This document shows, in pieces, positions 54,648 through 64,000 of a DNA stretch of 64,000 bases. The notes below the pieces were generated by a model. The model ran no database searches. It was not told the origin of the DNA and saw only the letters and a list, made by a program, of their open reading frames with translations. Each line of letters opens with the position of its first letter. The stretch's first letter is position 1. Where the stretch lies: positions 17,042,027-17,106,026 of the forward strand of contig CM065704.1 in the NCBI GenBank assembly GCA_017654935.2. Reading direction: 5' to 3'. The stretch is from Phymorhynchus buccinoides. Taxonomy: Eukaryota; Mollusca; Gastropoda; Neogastropoda; Raphitomidae. Made by a program: the position numbers and the translations under genes.

Positions 54648-57470
54648 TCAATCATATGTCCAAAACAAGTGAGTTTTAAGGGCAGAGCGAAAGGCGGAGA
54701 TAGAGTCGGATGAGTGGACATGTTGTGGGAGGGAATTCCATAAGTGAGGTGCTAAATAGTAGAAGGATCGTTCACCAAAAGATTTCGTGTGGACCCGAGG
54801 AACCTTGAGTGTGCAGCTGTCAGAGGAAGAACGTAGGGAGCGAGCAGGTGTGTAGACAGTTACTAGTTCGGAGAGATAGACAGGACCAGAAGAGTGAACA
54901 GCACCGAAACAAAGGCAAGCTATTTTATACTTGATTCTAGCCTCTACTGGAAGCCAGTGCAAGTTACGAAGATGAGGTGTTATATGATCAGAGCGTGGAA
55001 TACAATCTGGTCCTTGTGCTTTAGAAGCGTCTAAATTATCTATTGTTTTCGTCACAGCCTCCGGGGTTACCCTTACATCTGAAATGCTAATGCCATCTGA
55101 ATAAGAACAACTGTTTAATTTAGGTAAATCCTCCTTGTCTTCCTTGGTAAAAACACTTAAAATGTTGTTGGTTTTTTAAGTCTCAGCCTTTTGGGAGTCT
55201 GATACTGCAAAGTTAGCTTTATCGTCAAAGAGTGTGCTGATCTCTGCCTTACTCTTGGTTCTCTCTTGTACACATTTCCAAAATTGTTTCTGATTAGCTT
55301 TAAAGTCATGTGCTACCTTTTTCAGAATTCTTCTTTGCTCTCTTTATTGCCTTTGTACATTTATTTATAATTTTAATGTAATACATACCGATATCCTCTT
55401 TTTCTTCTAAGAAAATTCCTATAAGCCTTATGTTTTTTATTTATTAATCTCTTAGCTTTTCTAGTCATCCACAGTGGTTTCCTTTTTTTTAGTATTTTAA
55501 TTCACGTTTGGCATAAACTTGTCCATTAAGAAGAAAAGTTTAACGTCCTCCGGTCTGAAACAGACACATATGGGACATTAGTAGATATAAAGATGGTGGG
55601 AACGATCCTGGGGGCAATTTGCCCAGAGACAGTGCAACATCAGGAAAGTCCCTATTTTTTTTTAACAATACAGATATTATTGTACTTGTCCATTAAAACA
55701 GTAATTGATTCTTTTCTATTGTTCCAGGACTTATTCACATCTTCGTCAAGTACTTCTGACCAAGTTCAGAATAGCTTCCTTTCTTTAAATTAAAATTGTA
55801 TTGTCTTTTATGTACAGTTTTACTTTTTTGACATACAGTTTAAAGACAAGTACGTCGTGGTCACTTTTTCTGAAGGGGTCACAATGAATGATATCAGACA
55901 CTAATCCCTCACTGTTGACAAAAACTAAGTCTAGAATATTAGAGTTTTGTCCAAGCCTATTTCGTGTTGGTTTCATGACTTTTTGTATGAGGTAGGCATC
56001 CCTTAAAACATTCAATGAAATCACTATCTTCCCCACTTGTCCACTGTCCCTGCCATTTAATATTTGGATTGTTAAAATCTCTGAACACACACTTTATTTT
56101 ACTGTGATACTTTATTTGATTTCAAGAGTTTGCATAGGTTATCTACATTTTCCTTATTCGAATTTGGACTCTTGTACACGCAACCAATAAGCACATTTTC
56201 ATTATTAATGGTTTTAAATTCACACCAAACACTCTCCTGGACATTAAAATCATTTATTTTACATTGTCTAACATTCAGAGAATCTTCTATCCAGATTGCC
56301 ACTCCTCTGTGGGGGTTATCCTTTCTAAAAAAGAGTACAACCTTTAATACCTAACTCTACATCAGTAATATTCTTGTTAATGTTGTTTTGTCCTCTATGT
56401 TTAGGAAGAATTTCTGTGAGGCCAATAATGGCTGGTTTCAAATCTTCAATACGACATTATAGCTCATCTGGGTTTTTTTGGTTTTTTAAACTATCCACAT
56501 TGCTATATACAACAGTAATTGAATCATCAGTTTCTATATTACAGTGTTTCCATTCAAACTTACCTTTAGAATTTTCACAAAAAGAAAAAGAATCTTTTAT
56601 TTACACTATGTACATCTTCCGAGTTTGTCAGTCAATGGCCTGAAGCACTGCCAGACGGTTTGGCACTCTTGCCACCGTCTTCCTTGGGGTTAGCTTTCTC
56701 TATCTCTGACTTCTCTACCACTTTCCCATGCCTTATCACAAGATTCTTTTCACCTTTCTTTTCTCTCTCCTTCTTCTCCAATCGCAGTGCTTTGTACATT
56801 TCCCTTTCCTTTGATGCGTAGTCTGCATTAATGTAAACCCTCTTGGATTGATCAGTCTGTTGTTCGTTCCGTTTAGGGGCATTTTTCAATATTTCTTTAT
56901 TTTTATTTTCACTGTTCACTGTCAGTTTAAGCATCCTAGGCCTGTTTCCCCCTTCTCTCCCAAATCGCACTGGCTCACTCAAATCAATGTCACTCACATC
57001 AACAATTTTTTCATCAGTGTTTTGGCCTGTGTCAAGTCATCCTGTTTTCTCTCATCAACAGAGCTCTTGGGACTTTCTTTCAAGTTTACTATTATGATTT
57101 TTTTCTCTTTTCTTTTTTCTCTTTCTTCTTCCAGGGCCTCAAACACCTTCTTCTCCACAATTTCCTCAATCTTCTCTTCCGCAACATCAACTTTCAATTT
57201 CAAGTTCAAGGTCTCCTCTCTAGCGGTCAGCTTAATGATCATTTCCATCATCCAATCAATCTTTGCGTCCATAGCGGTTTGGGGCTCTTTTTGTTCCTCT
57301 AGGCACTGGTCACAGACCCACTAAAAGCTAGACTTGCCCAACTTAGTGAAATCATCATCAGAGAGGTCCACACAACTTGGGACACAAGACTTGTGAAACC
57401 AAAGTTTACAACAAAAACATTCGATGCTGTCACCACCGTCGCAGCGATTGTCACATTTTGGACTCTGCCA
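54648..57470 (-). pseudogene. Decayed CR1/L2-like LINE, internally deleted
   Basis: In element order: a PHD-like zinc finger (SPKCDNRCDGGDSIECFCC ... WFHKSC, about 57455-57280, broken by TAG at 57321), a coiled coil (VAEEKIEEIVEKKVFEALEE) and an ORF1 core (56632-57272, one frameshift near 56998), then endonuclease pieces with ESVWCEF, GCVYKSPNSN and the SDHDVLVFKL motif (55785-56302), then a linker with DNLDASKAQGPDCIP (about 55000-55340). There the frame passes directly to DHITPHLRNLHWLPVEARIKYK and LAPHLWNSLPQHV (54648-54985), so the whole catalytic reverse transcriptase has been deleted in frame. PHD-plus-coiled-coil ORF1 proteins are known in CR1-group LINEs. Confidence 0.82.
55530..55683 (-). 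mobile_element. Short retroposon family 6 (copy b) with TSD
   Basis: 154-bp insertion in the LINE relic flanked by a perfect 13-bp duplication ACTTGTCCATTAA (55517-55529 and 55684-55696). On minus it ends CATATGTGTCTGTTTCAGAC, CGGAGGACGTTAAAC and TTTTCTTC. Relatives at 39500-39715 and 58933-59085. Confidence 0.8.
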
Positions 57471-58405
57471 CAGCGACAACGATGACACAGACGTTTTTGA
57501 TACAGACCCTGATGCTTGCCTTCCAGTTCCACCCTGCCCCCTTGTCCTTTTCCCTTGCTCTTTTTTTCTTAGAAGCTCGACTCATCTTGAAAAGTCACTC
57601 GAAAATCATGAAGATGTACAAAACATAATCTTACCTTCTATCCTGGTTAATGTTAGTAAAACCAACGATATTAAAGGTGCAAAGTCAAATTAGAAATCGG
57701 TGCAGACTGGTAGCAAAATGGCAGTGAACGAGTTCAGCCAGTTAATAAAGTTTTCAAAGCTCCAAAAGTCTTCCTGTCCTCTAAGTGACAGACACAAACT
57801 ATTGCCGATCACACATTACACTTCAAAATTGAACAAAATGGCCAAAAGTCTAAAAGAAACATGTATAATTTGCCTAATTTTCATCGCTAGCTTTTCCAAA
57901 CATGTCCAGCCATATCGCGCATTCGCAACAACAGACTGCAGCCATGACCTCACTATGATCTGAGGGGACGGGGAGACCTGCAGCTGAAAACTTGTACAGC
58001 AAGCCACGCTCTTCGCACGGACCATATACCTCCGCTACGTTCTCAGGACTTTGCCACTACTTTGGCTGTCTATGCACTCACCACCCAGCCACTACGTTGT
58101 CACCGTTCTCACTACGATCTCGCCACGTTCCTTTTCCACCACATTTTCATTGCAAGTACGTTCAAAACGCACTTAACGAGATCATAGCCTACTATGCTCT
58201 ACACGCTCTTAACCAAGACCCCCCACCCCACACCACCCCCACACACTTACTACTTTACGCCCAACTACAGTTCCCTTCTCCACGACCATGCTACAATCAG
58301 CCATGTTCTCTCTGATCGTGCAGGACGTAGCGAAAACATGGCGTACGTGTAACAGGGATGTAAAGCCTTGCAGGCAGAGACTTCTTCTTCTTCTTCATCG
58401 ATCGT
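57471..58405. other. Probable LINE 5' region, no gene
   Basis: Upstream (on minus) of the PHD relic; may be its 5' UTR. C-rich at 58215-58240. No supported frame. Confidence 0.4.
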
Positions 58406-58932
58406 TCAGACAGGAACCCCAGTGGCCCAGACGAAGGCTGCCGTCCGCCGAAGATCCTCCAAAGAACTGAAGACCTTTTCCCGAACCGGTGTGTCCGATG
58501 GCCAAGTTTCGTCTCGAAGGTTCTGGAATAATCCACAGTTTTGAAGGATATGACCAATAGTCATGTCAGCGGCTCCATATGGGCACACAGGGGAGTCTCC
58601 AATGTAGAACTTTGTAAAAATGTGATGCCTGAGTCTGGAGTGTCCAGTCCTCAGTCTTGTCAAGTTTACTTGGTCTTGTCTGGAGAGGTGGTGGTAGGCA
58701 TCACTGGCGCGGTGGTTTGGATGTTGTTGCAGCCATCTTCTCCTCAGCTTCTCCTTTATAATGGCTTTTGCTTCGCCATAGGTGACTTGTTTGCTGTCTT
58801 GCTGCTGCTTTCCTCCCTCTTTTGCAAGCCTGTCTGCTTCCTCATTTCATGTTATGTTGCAATGTGAGGGGATCCACTGGATGACTGCTTTCTCTGTGGC
58901 CAGGCAGAGACAAAATCCCTTTGTTCTTCTTT
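58406..58932 (-). pseudogene. LINE RNase H and C-terminal fragment
   Basis: On minus from about 58910: VIQWIPSHCNIT then TGA then NEEADRLAKEGGKQQQ, the end of an RNase H domain (the H and D of the active site are visible), a basic segment, and TRLRTGHSRLRHHIFTKF with a zinc-knuckle-like CPYGAADMTIGHILQNC. This is the C-terminus of an RNase-H-bearing LINE (R1/I-like or Jockey-like). One nonsense codon replaces the usual Gly of GNEEAD. Confidence 0.85.
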
Positions 58933-59085
58933 GAAGCATCAGCACTATGCCGTGGCGGTACTATAGCCGATGAGGTTTAACCGATTGGTTGTTACTGCTA
59001 CAATTATCTCCGGACTTTACTGGTGTTGCACTGTTCCCACCGTCTTTAATGTCCCATATGTGTCTGTTCCAGAGATGACGTAAAC
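58933..59085 (+). mobile_element. Short retroposon family 6 (copy c)
   Basis: Plus orientation: CCGTGGCGGTACTATAGCCG, GATGAGGTTTAACCGATTGG, then CCCATATGTGTCTGTTCCAG and GATGACGTAAACC. Shorter in the middle than the copy at 39500. Confidence 0.6.
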
Positions 59086-59089
59086 CACA

Positions 59090-59116
59090 ATCATATAGTA
59101 AAAAGCCAACTGTCCG

Positions 59117-59210
<94 letters not shown>

Positions 59211-59785
59211 TGAAGCACGAAACGGGCCTTATAACTCCGCCGTTTTTTGACCGAATCGCTTCAAATTTGCTGTGAGCCCTAATGGGGCGATGGCAACGGC
59301 AACCGAGGCGGCCGTATCATTTGCGCGGTTTCGCAAATGCGCGAAACGCGCATCCGCCGGCCTCTCGGCGCCCGTATCTCCGGCGTTTCTGGGCCGATTG
59401 CCTTCCCATTTGGCAGGTGCATGACCGGGGACGTTGACTATCGGTGTGCCAAACCGGAAGCGAATCGGTTCAGAAACGCGCGCGCTATACGCCGCTTCAC
59501 CTTTTCATGACTAACTCCGCCGTTGCTTAACCGAATCGCCTCAAATTTGCTGTCAGGCTTGCTATGGCCCGGGCAAAGCCTGGTAGCAAATTAGAAGAGA
59601 ATCCGAAGAGCGCGTCACTCTCAAAGCAGCGCCAACAGGAAACGAGGCCTTATAACTCAGCCGTTTCTTAACCGAATCGCTTCAAATTTGCTGTACTCAG
59701 CGTTACCAGTACTTGGCGTTACCGTTACTAGGCGTTACCAGTACGGTGCATTGCCAGTACTAGGCGTTGCGCTAGTTTTTCATTA
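59090..59785 (-). repeat. Dispersed repeat, ACTAGCGCAACGCC family (copy b)
   Basis: Mirror orientation of 32398-32897, with extra internal modules; includes (GT)n at 59122-59209 and two or more CCGAATCGCTTCAAATTTGC blocks. Ends GGCGTTGCGCTAGT at about 59780. Confidence 0.78.
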
Positions 59786-60915
59786 ATTCATTCAAGCAGC
59801 AGCACTCCCATCTCACTCCCGACCAACACAGGCCTCGAGAGTCAAGACACCTGGCCAGTCCAGTGGGCGACTACCGTCAATTAACGCAAACAGACAAATA
59901 GCGCGAATACTTTCCCGTAAACAAATAGTGCAAAAGTTTGATAGTCATGCAGATAGCCTGAACCTCTTCCAATCTCTCCCCCTTCCTACAATTTGCGTAG
60001 GCTCTCTTGACGCATCTCCAGAGTGTGGGGGGGGGGGGGGGGGGATATGCGCATGCGCCAAGATGGAAGCACGTTTTTGCTTTCGTCCATAAACTGTTCG
60101 CCTTTTCCCGTTATTATTGATGACTTTTATCTTCACAATTTGCTATCAACAAATTTATAGATGCTAAATCATTTTGATTCAACTGTTCAGTCCTTTGTGT
60201 TCATTGACTTTTGTGTGTGTTGGACAATTTTCTTGTGGTGAGTTCAAAATCCTGCCATGGCCGTACAGAATTACAAATAATTCTGAACCCTTTGGTCAGA
60301 CTGATGAGAGTGGAAGTTTTGTAATTTTCATGCAAAAACCTACTTCTCTATGTCTGTCATCTAGAGCAAATCTACCACTTGTATTTCATTCAATCATACG
60401 AGCCAGAACCCGGGCAAAAATATAAATTTATTAGATGAAAAGGGGCCGGCAAAGTTGCTCATCTCCCACAACCTAGAGAAGTGGGCTAAAGGAAAATTTT
60501 CTCATTGAAGATTTAACACTTTAAAAGTCTTCCCCTAGAGACTTCACCTTTATCTCATTCCCTAGTCACAGCCAAGGTAAGCTCCTAGCATAACATCATC
60601 AGTCTCCAAAATCCTCCAGAGTCGGAATGTGGCTGCCCACGTGGCGGAGTAATCAAAAAACGGTCACACACGTAATGCTCTCTTCCCTAGCTGGTGCATT
60701 TGTACCATGGTGTTCAAGTGCTCCGGCTGTTGGGATGATCCCTGGAGTCTTTAAGCCAAGGTACGACAGCAACAACAACATACCCATCTTTTAGGGAATA
60801 CCGGGGTCGATATCAGAGCAAATATTTTGACCCATTCTTTTTGCTTGTTTCCTTTAGATGCTCTTCTTCAAATTCTTGATAATGTGAATATTTAAGAGCT
60901 CATGCAATCTTTTAA
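59786..60915. other. Non-coding with a short NRF1-like site
   Basis: Poly-G at 60028-60044, then TGCGCATGCGCCAAGATGG at about 60048-60066: an NRF1 consensus next to a YY1-like AAGATGG, which often marks CpG promoters in animals. No convincing exon follows; a frame at 60174-60425 has no recognisable features. Confidence 0.4.
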
Positions 60916-61155
60916 CCCTTTCACCGCCAATGTCGCATTTTTGCACCACAAAGATTTAACAACCATGTCATAAAAGCTCTTGAAATCAGGGTCTGTTATT
61001 CAATAATATTGTGTTCCTAAATTAAGGCAGTAAGGATTGACCCCATTCTAAATGTGTCGCAGAGAAATCCAACAATATTGCAAACAAAATCTTTTCTGTA
61101 GCCAAGTAGCTTTAATGGAAATTTTTTGGCTCAAAGATGGCTGGCGGTGAAAGGG
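60916..61155. mobile_element. piggyBac-like MITE with TTAA duplication
   Basis: 240 bp with perfect 14-bp TIRs CCCTTTCACCGCCA and TTAA exactly at both sides (60912-60915 and 61156-61159). TTAA duplication with termini beginning CCC is typical of piggyBac elements. No coding capacity. Confidence 0.88.
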
Positions 61156-61159
61156 TTAA

Positions 61160-62856
61160 AGGCATTGATTTTTGTGTACCCGTAGAAAATCTTTGCTATT
61201 GTACTTAATGTGCTGATCACTTGAACGGACTTATACAAGAGCAAAGTATGCAAGCAGTTATACATTTTCGTTAAGTATATTGTAATTATTTTGTTACTAC
61301 TAATGAGTTTGAATTATTACATGACTTTGGAGCAGCAAGAAATATCACATGAACTTGATGAAGAACCATTTGTTGCTGGTTATTTAACAGTCTTTTCTGT
61401 TTTTCTGTAAGAACATTAATATGGTATTCATTTATTTGAGTGGTTTGTGTAATTATTTGACCACACAAAGAACTTTTGCTTCACTGAGTTTTGTTGAATT
61501 TTGCTGTCTTGCTCAGATGTACAGGCTGTTTCTGTTTCTTTTGTTATTTAGGGTTATGTTTTGGTGTTGTTGGGTGTTTTTTGGTGTGTGTGGTTCTTTT
61601 TTTATGCTTCTATTCAAGCATTATATGTTTTCCGACTTTTGCTTCTTTTCTTATACTCGGTGTGTTACATTTTGAAATAATTATTAGTGCTTAAGTAATA
61701 ATATATTTTTTATAGGGAGATGAAAATTATACAAAGGATCATAATTCAGAAATTCATGACATTATGCTTAAAATACTGTAAAGAATACAGAATTATAAAG
61801 AAATTGAGATTTTGCCATCAGAAAAATATTTTAATAAGTGTTCACATTATTGCATGCTTTAGAAAACTATGAAATATATATTGAGGTTCTGAATTTTTCA
61901 TTTCCATTTTTGGAGAGAATTTTTTTTTTTTTTGAACATAAAAAAATACTTACTCACGTGATCACTTCTGGGATATTGTTTGGATAATCCAATCTCATGT
62001 GATCAAAATTTAATAGAAAGCATTCCAAGCTGACTGAAGTAATTGTGAAGAAAAAAAATAAATATTATATATATATTGCTGCTTCCATAATAATTATGAT
62101 GCTAAGAAAAGTTTAGCAATGATTGTACTCGGAGAGCCTGTTTTACTTTGCCCTCTGTTGCTAAGGTTGATAATATTTTTCATAGGAATCTTGTTGTTAT
62201 TGCAAAGAAAGGAAAACAAACAACAACAAAAGAACAGAACATTTTGACGATCTACGCATTCAATTACAACGAGTTTTCATTCGATATTTGTTGATTAATA
62301 AAAACAGTGACTTTTTTTAAAAATCGGATTTCTACTCAATAGCCAGTCAAATCTTTGTTCTGATCAAACATTTTTGTTTAGATTTTTATTTTGTATGTAA
62401 AAAGAAAATTATGTTGCACACTTTTCTACTTTTTTTGTTAAAGTAAAATTCAATGAAGTAATGTTTTTGCTTCTTTTTTTATAATGTGTACACCAAAAAA
62501 ATATGAAGTTAATTTTGTTTGGACATGAATTGATTGCACATGTTTAATATTTGATTAATCAAATAGTTGTTTTTTAATGTTTGAATTTTGATCACTGTTG
62601 TGACAGCTTCCATTTATTCTCTCTCTCTCATTCATAATTTGAATTTTTTTTATACAGTACGTTTATATCTGAAGCATGGGATTTTGTTGATCATTTCTTT
62701 TATTTAGCTTTTGAAACCGCAACAAAAACAATGTTATTTGAAAAATGAGAACAAATAATAAAGATAGTTGTTAACATAAAATATTGGTTGAAGCTCTTAT
62801 CGTTTCCTATTGTTATTATTTTTTCTGCTTCTCTCTCTCTCTCTCTCCACCCCCTG

Positions 62857-62887
<31 letters not shown>

Positions 62888-63040
62888 ATCTCTCTATCTC
62901 ATAGCTTAAGCAACTAGCCACTAATGCTGTCAGTATATTAATCATTATACACTTGTCATTTCTTTGTATGTGTGCACCTATGTTATAGGCCAGAGGCCTG
63001 AAGCATTAAAATTGTGTTCAGTCCATCTCTGTCTCTGTCT
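61160..63040. other. AT-rich non-coding DNA
   Basis: High A+T with no supported frame; CT-rich patches at 62830-62900. It could be intronic or 3' UTR of a gene outside the window, which cannot be judged here. Confidence 0.45.
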
Positions 63041-63045
63041 CTCGA

Positions 63046-63154
<109 letters not shown>

Positions 63155-63554
63155 GCAAAACAGTAAAAGTTTCCTGATTATTGATTTATTTACTTAAAAA
63201 GGTAGCATGTACATAGATTAGCACTGCATGGATCAGAAAGGTGCATACGTTACAAATGTAAAAAGCAAAACAAAAAAACTATGAAAACAAACAAAGAAAC
63301 CAAACAAAAAACCATGTTTCTTTGTATCAAGTTGGGCAAATATACAGTACACGAAGCTAAGTACTGGTTTGTTACTTTTCCCTTTTTTTTTGTTCTTATC
63401 ATTGTGCCAATGTTCACATGCACACAATATGAACAACAACCAAGAGGGAAAGCCTTCAATGTTCACTCGCTGTGTTTTGTTGGAGATATATCTCAATGCC
63501 AGAGATAGATCTGAATGCTTAGTTGTTTACGTTTAAATAAACTCCATACCAAAA

Positions 63555-63960
63555 TGTTGCCGGACTCAGCTTGATGTGATATATCACCTTACACAATCTT
63601 AAGCGAATCCGTGCAGCGGTTCGGGTAATATTGTGATGGACAAAAATCCAAAATCAAAGGTCAAGGTGATCATGGTCACCGAGGTCGACAACACTTCGCA
63701 TTCCATTTGATCTTAAGCTAGTCTACCTGCTTGCCAAATTTGGGGACTGTATCTGCCAGGATATAAAAGATATAGCCCAAACAAATAATTGACGATGTTC
63801 AAGGTCAAAGGTCAAGGTTAAGGTCAAGAGAGTAAAACTCACCGTAGATACCATATCACCTTAGTCTAATGCACCACCATGCCAAATTTGGGTACTTTAA
63901 CTGTGAAACTGAAAGACAAAAATTATATGTTATGTGTATGCAAAGTTTGAACAATGTACA
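63555..63960. repeat. AGGTCA-rich dispersed repeat
   Basis: Two diverged halves, each with CATATCACCTTA or TATATCACCTTACAC, a TGCCAAATTTGGG block, and runs of CAAGGTCA/AAAGGTCA (63655-63670, 63797-63830). A perfect AGGTCAAAGGTCA direct repeat occurs at about 63800. The module resembles common molluscan dispersed repeats in which GGTCAAGG is iterated; its class is not known to me. Confidence 0.6.
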
Positions 63961-64000
63961 CCTTGTAGTTCGCCTTGTAGAAAACGCCAACGTTAAAGTT

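Noticed and set aside
56848..57324. 158-codon plus-strand frame
   Set aside because: Antisense to the PHD/coiled-coil ORF1 of a LINE relic.
60174..60425. 83-codon frame downstream of the NRF1-like site
   Set aside because: No recognisable domain, and no splice or start context that could be defended.

Overview
The window looks like nuclear DNA of a marine lophotrochozoan, most likely a gastropod mollusc. It is eukaryotic: introns, SINE/LINE/LTR/MITE relics, very long (CA)n, (GA)n and (CTA)n tracts, and two large receptors of the GRL101 type (LDL-receptor-A repeats, leucine-rich repeats, then a rhodopsin-like seven-helix domain), a family described from the snail Lymnaea. No species can be named from sequence alone. 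Real cellular coding content is small: two GRL101-like receptors (40.7-44.6 kb on minus, 49.0-52.5 kb on plus, head-to-head) and one short unrecognised two-exon gene (36.06-34.39 kb, minus). Everything else is repeats and mobile-element remains.

Layout. 0-2.4 kb: a higher-order array of (CT)n(CA)n blocks. 2.4-4.6 kb: MITEs and a 16-bp minisatellite. 4.65-11.9 kb: a nearly full-length CR1/L2-type LINE on minus, with an intact 938-residue endonuclease/reverse-transcriptase ORF2 and an ORF1 region carrying coiled-coil and SGNH-esterase parts. 13.4-28.4 kb: a recent giant palindrome. Each ~6-kb arm holds a decayed Ty3/gypsy fragment nested in a decayed I-clade (Nimbus-like) LINE with RNase H. The spacer holds another LINE 3' end and a 500-N gap. 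28.4-31.9 kb: CT repeats, then a 16-bp minisatellite that reverses orientation in its middle and a MITE; this block mirrors 3.4-4.5 kb in inverted orientation, forming an older outer pair. 32-34 kb: dispersed repeats. 34.4-36.06 kb: the two-exon gene, directly preceded by a CpG-rich stretch and a 1.4-kb array of 53-bp units with NRF1-like motifs. 37.6-40.5 kb: MITE and dispersed repeats. 40.6-53.2 kb: the receptor pair and a downstream MITE. 53.9-59.8 kb: fragments of at least three LINEs, a short retroposon with a 13-bp target duplication and a dispersed repeat. 60-64 kb: AT-rich non-coding DNA with a TTAA-flanked MITE and a repeat rich in AGGTCA half-sites.

The receptors are probable cell-surface ligand receptors. 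The plus-strand copy keeps the class A activation motifs (GN, LDR, CWFP, NPxxY); the minus-strand copy has lost nearly all of them while keeping an open frame and its ectodomain. Other strong observations are a 3'-terminal hairpin with compensatory changes shared by three LINE copies, and a SINE-headed insertion in only one palindrome arm, which argues that the two arms are distinct DNA molecules rather than one read folded back.
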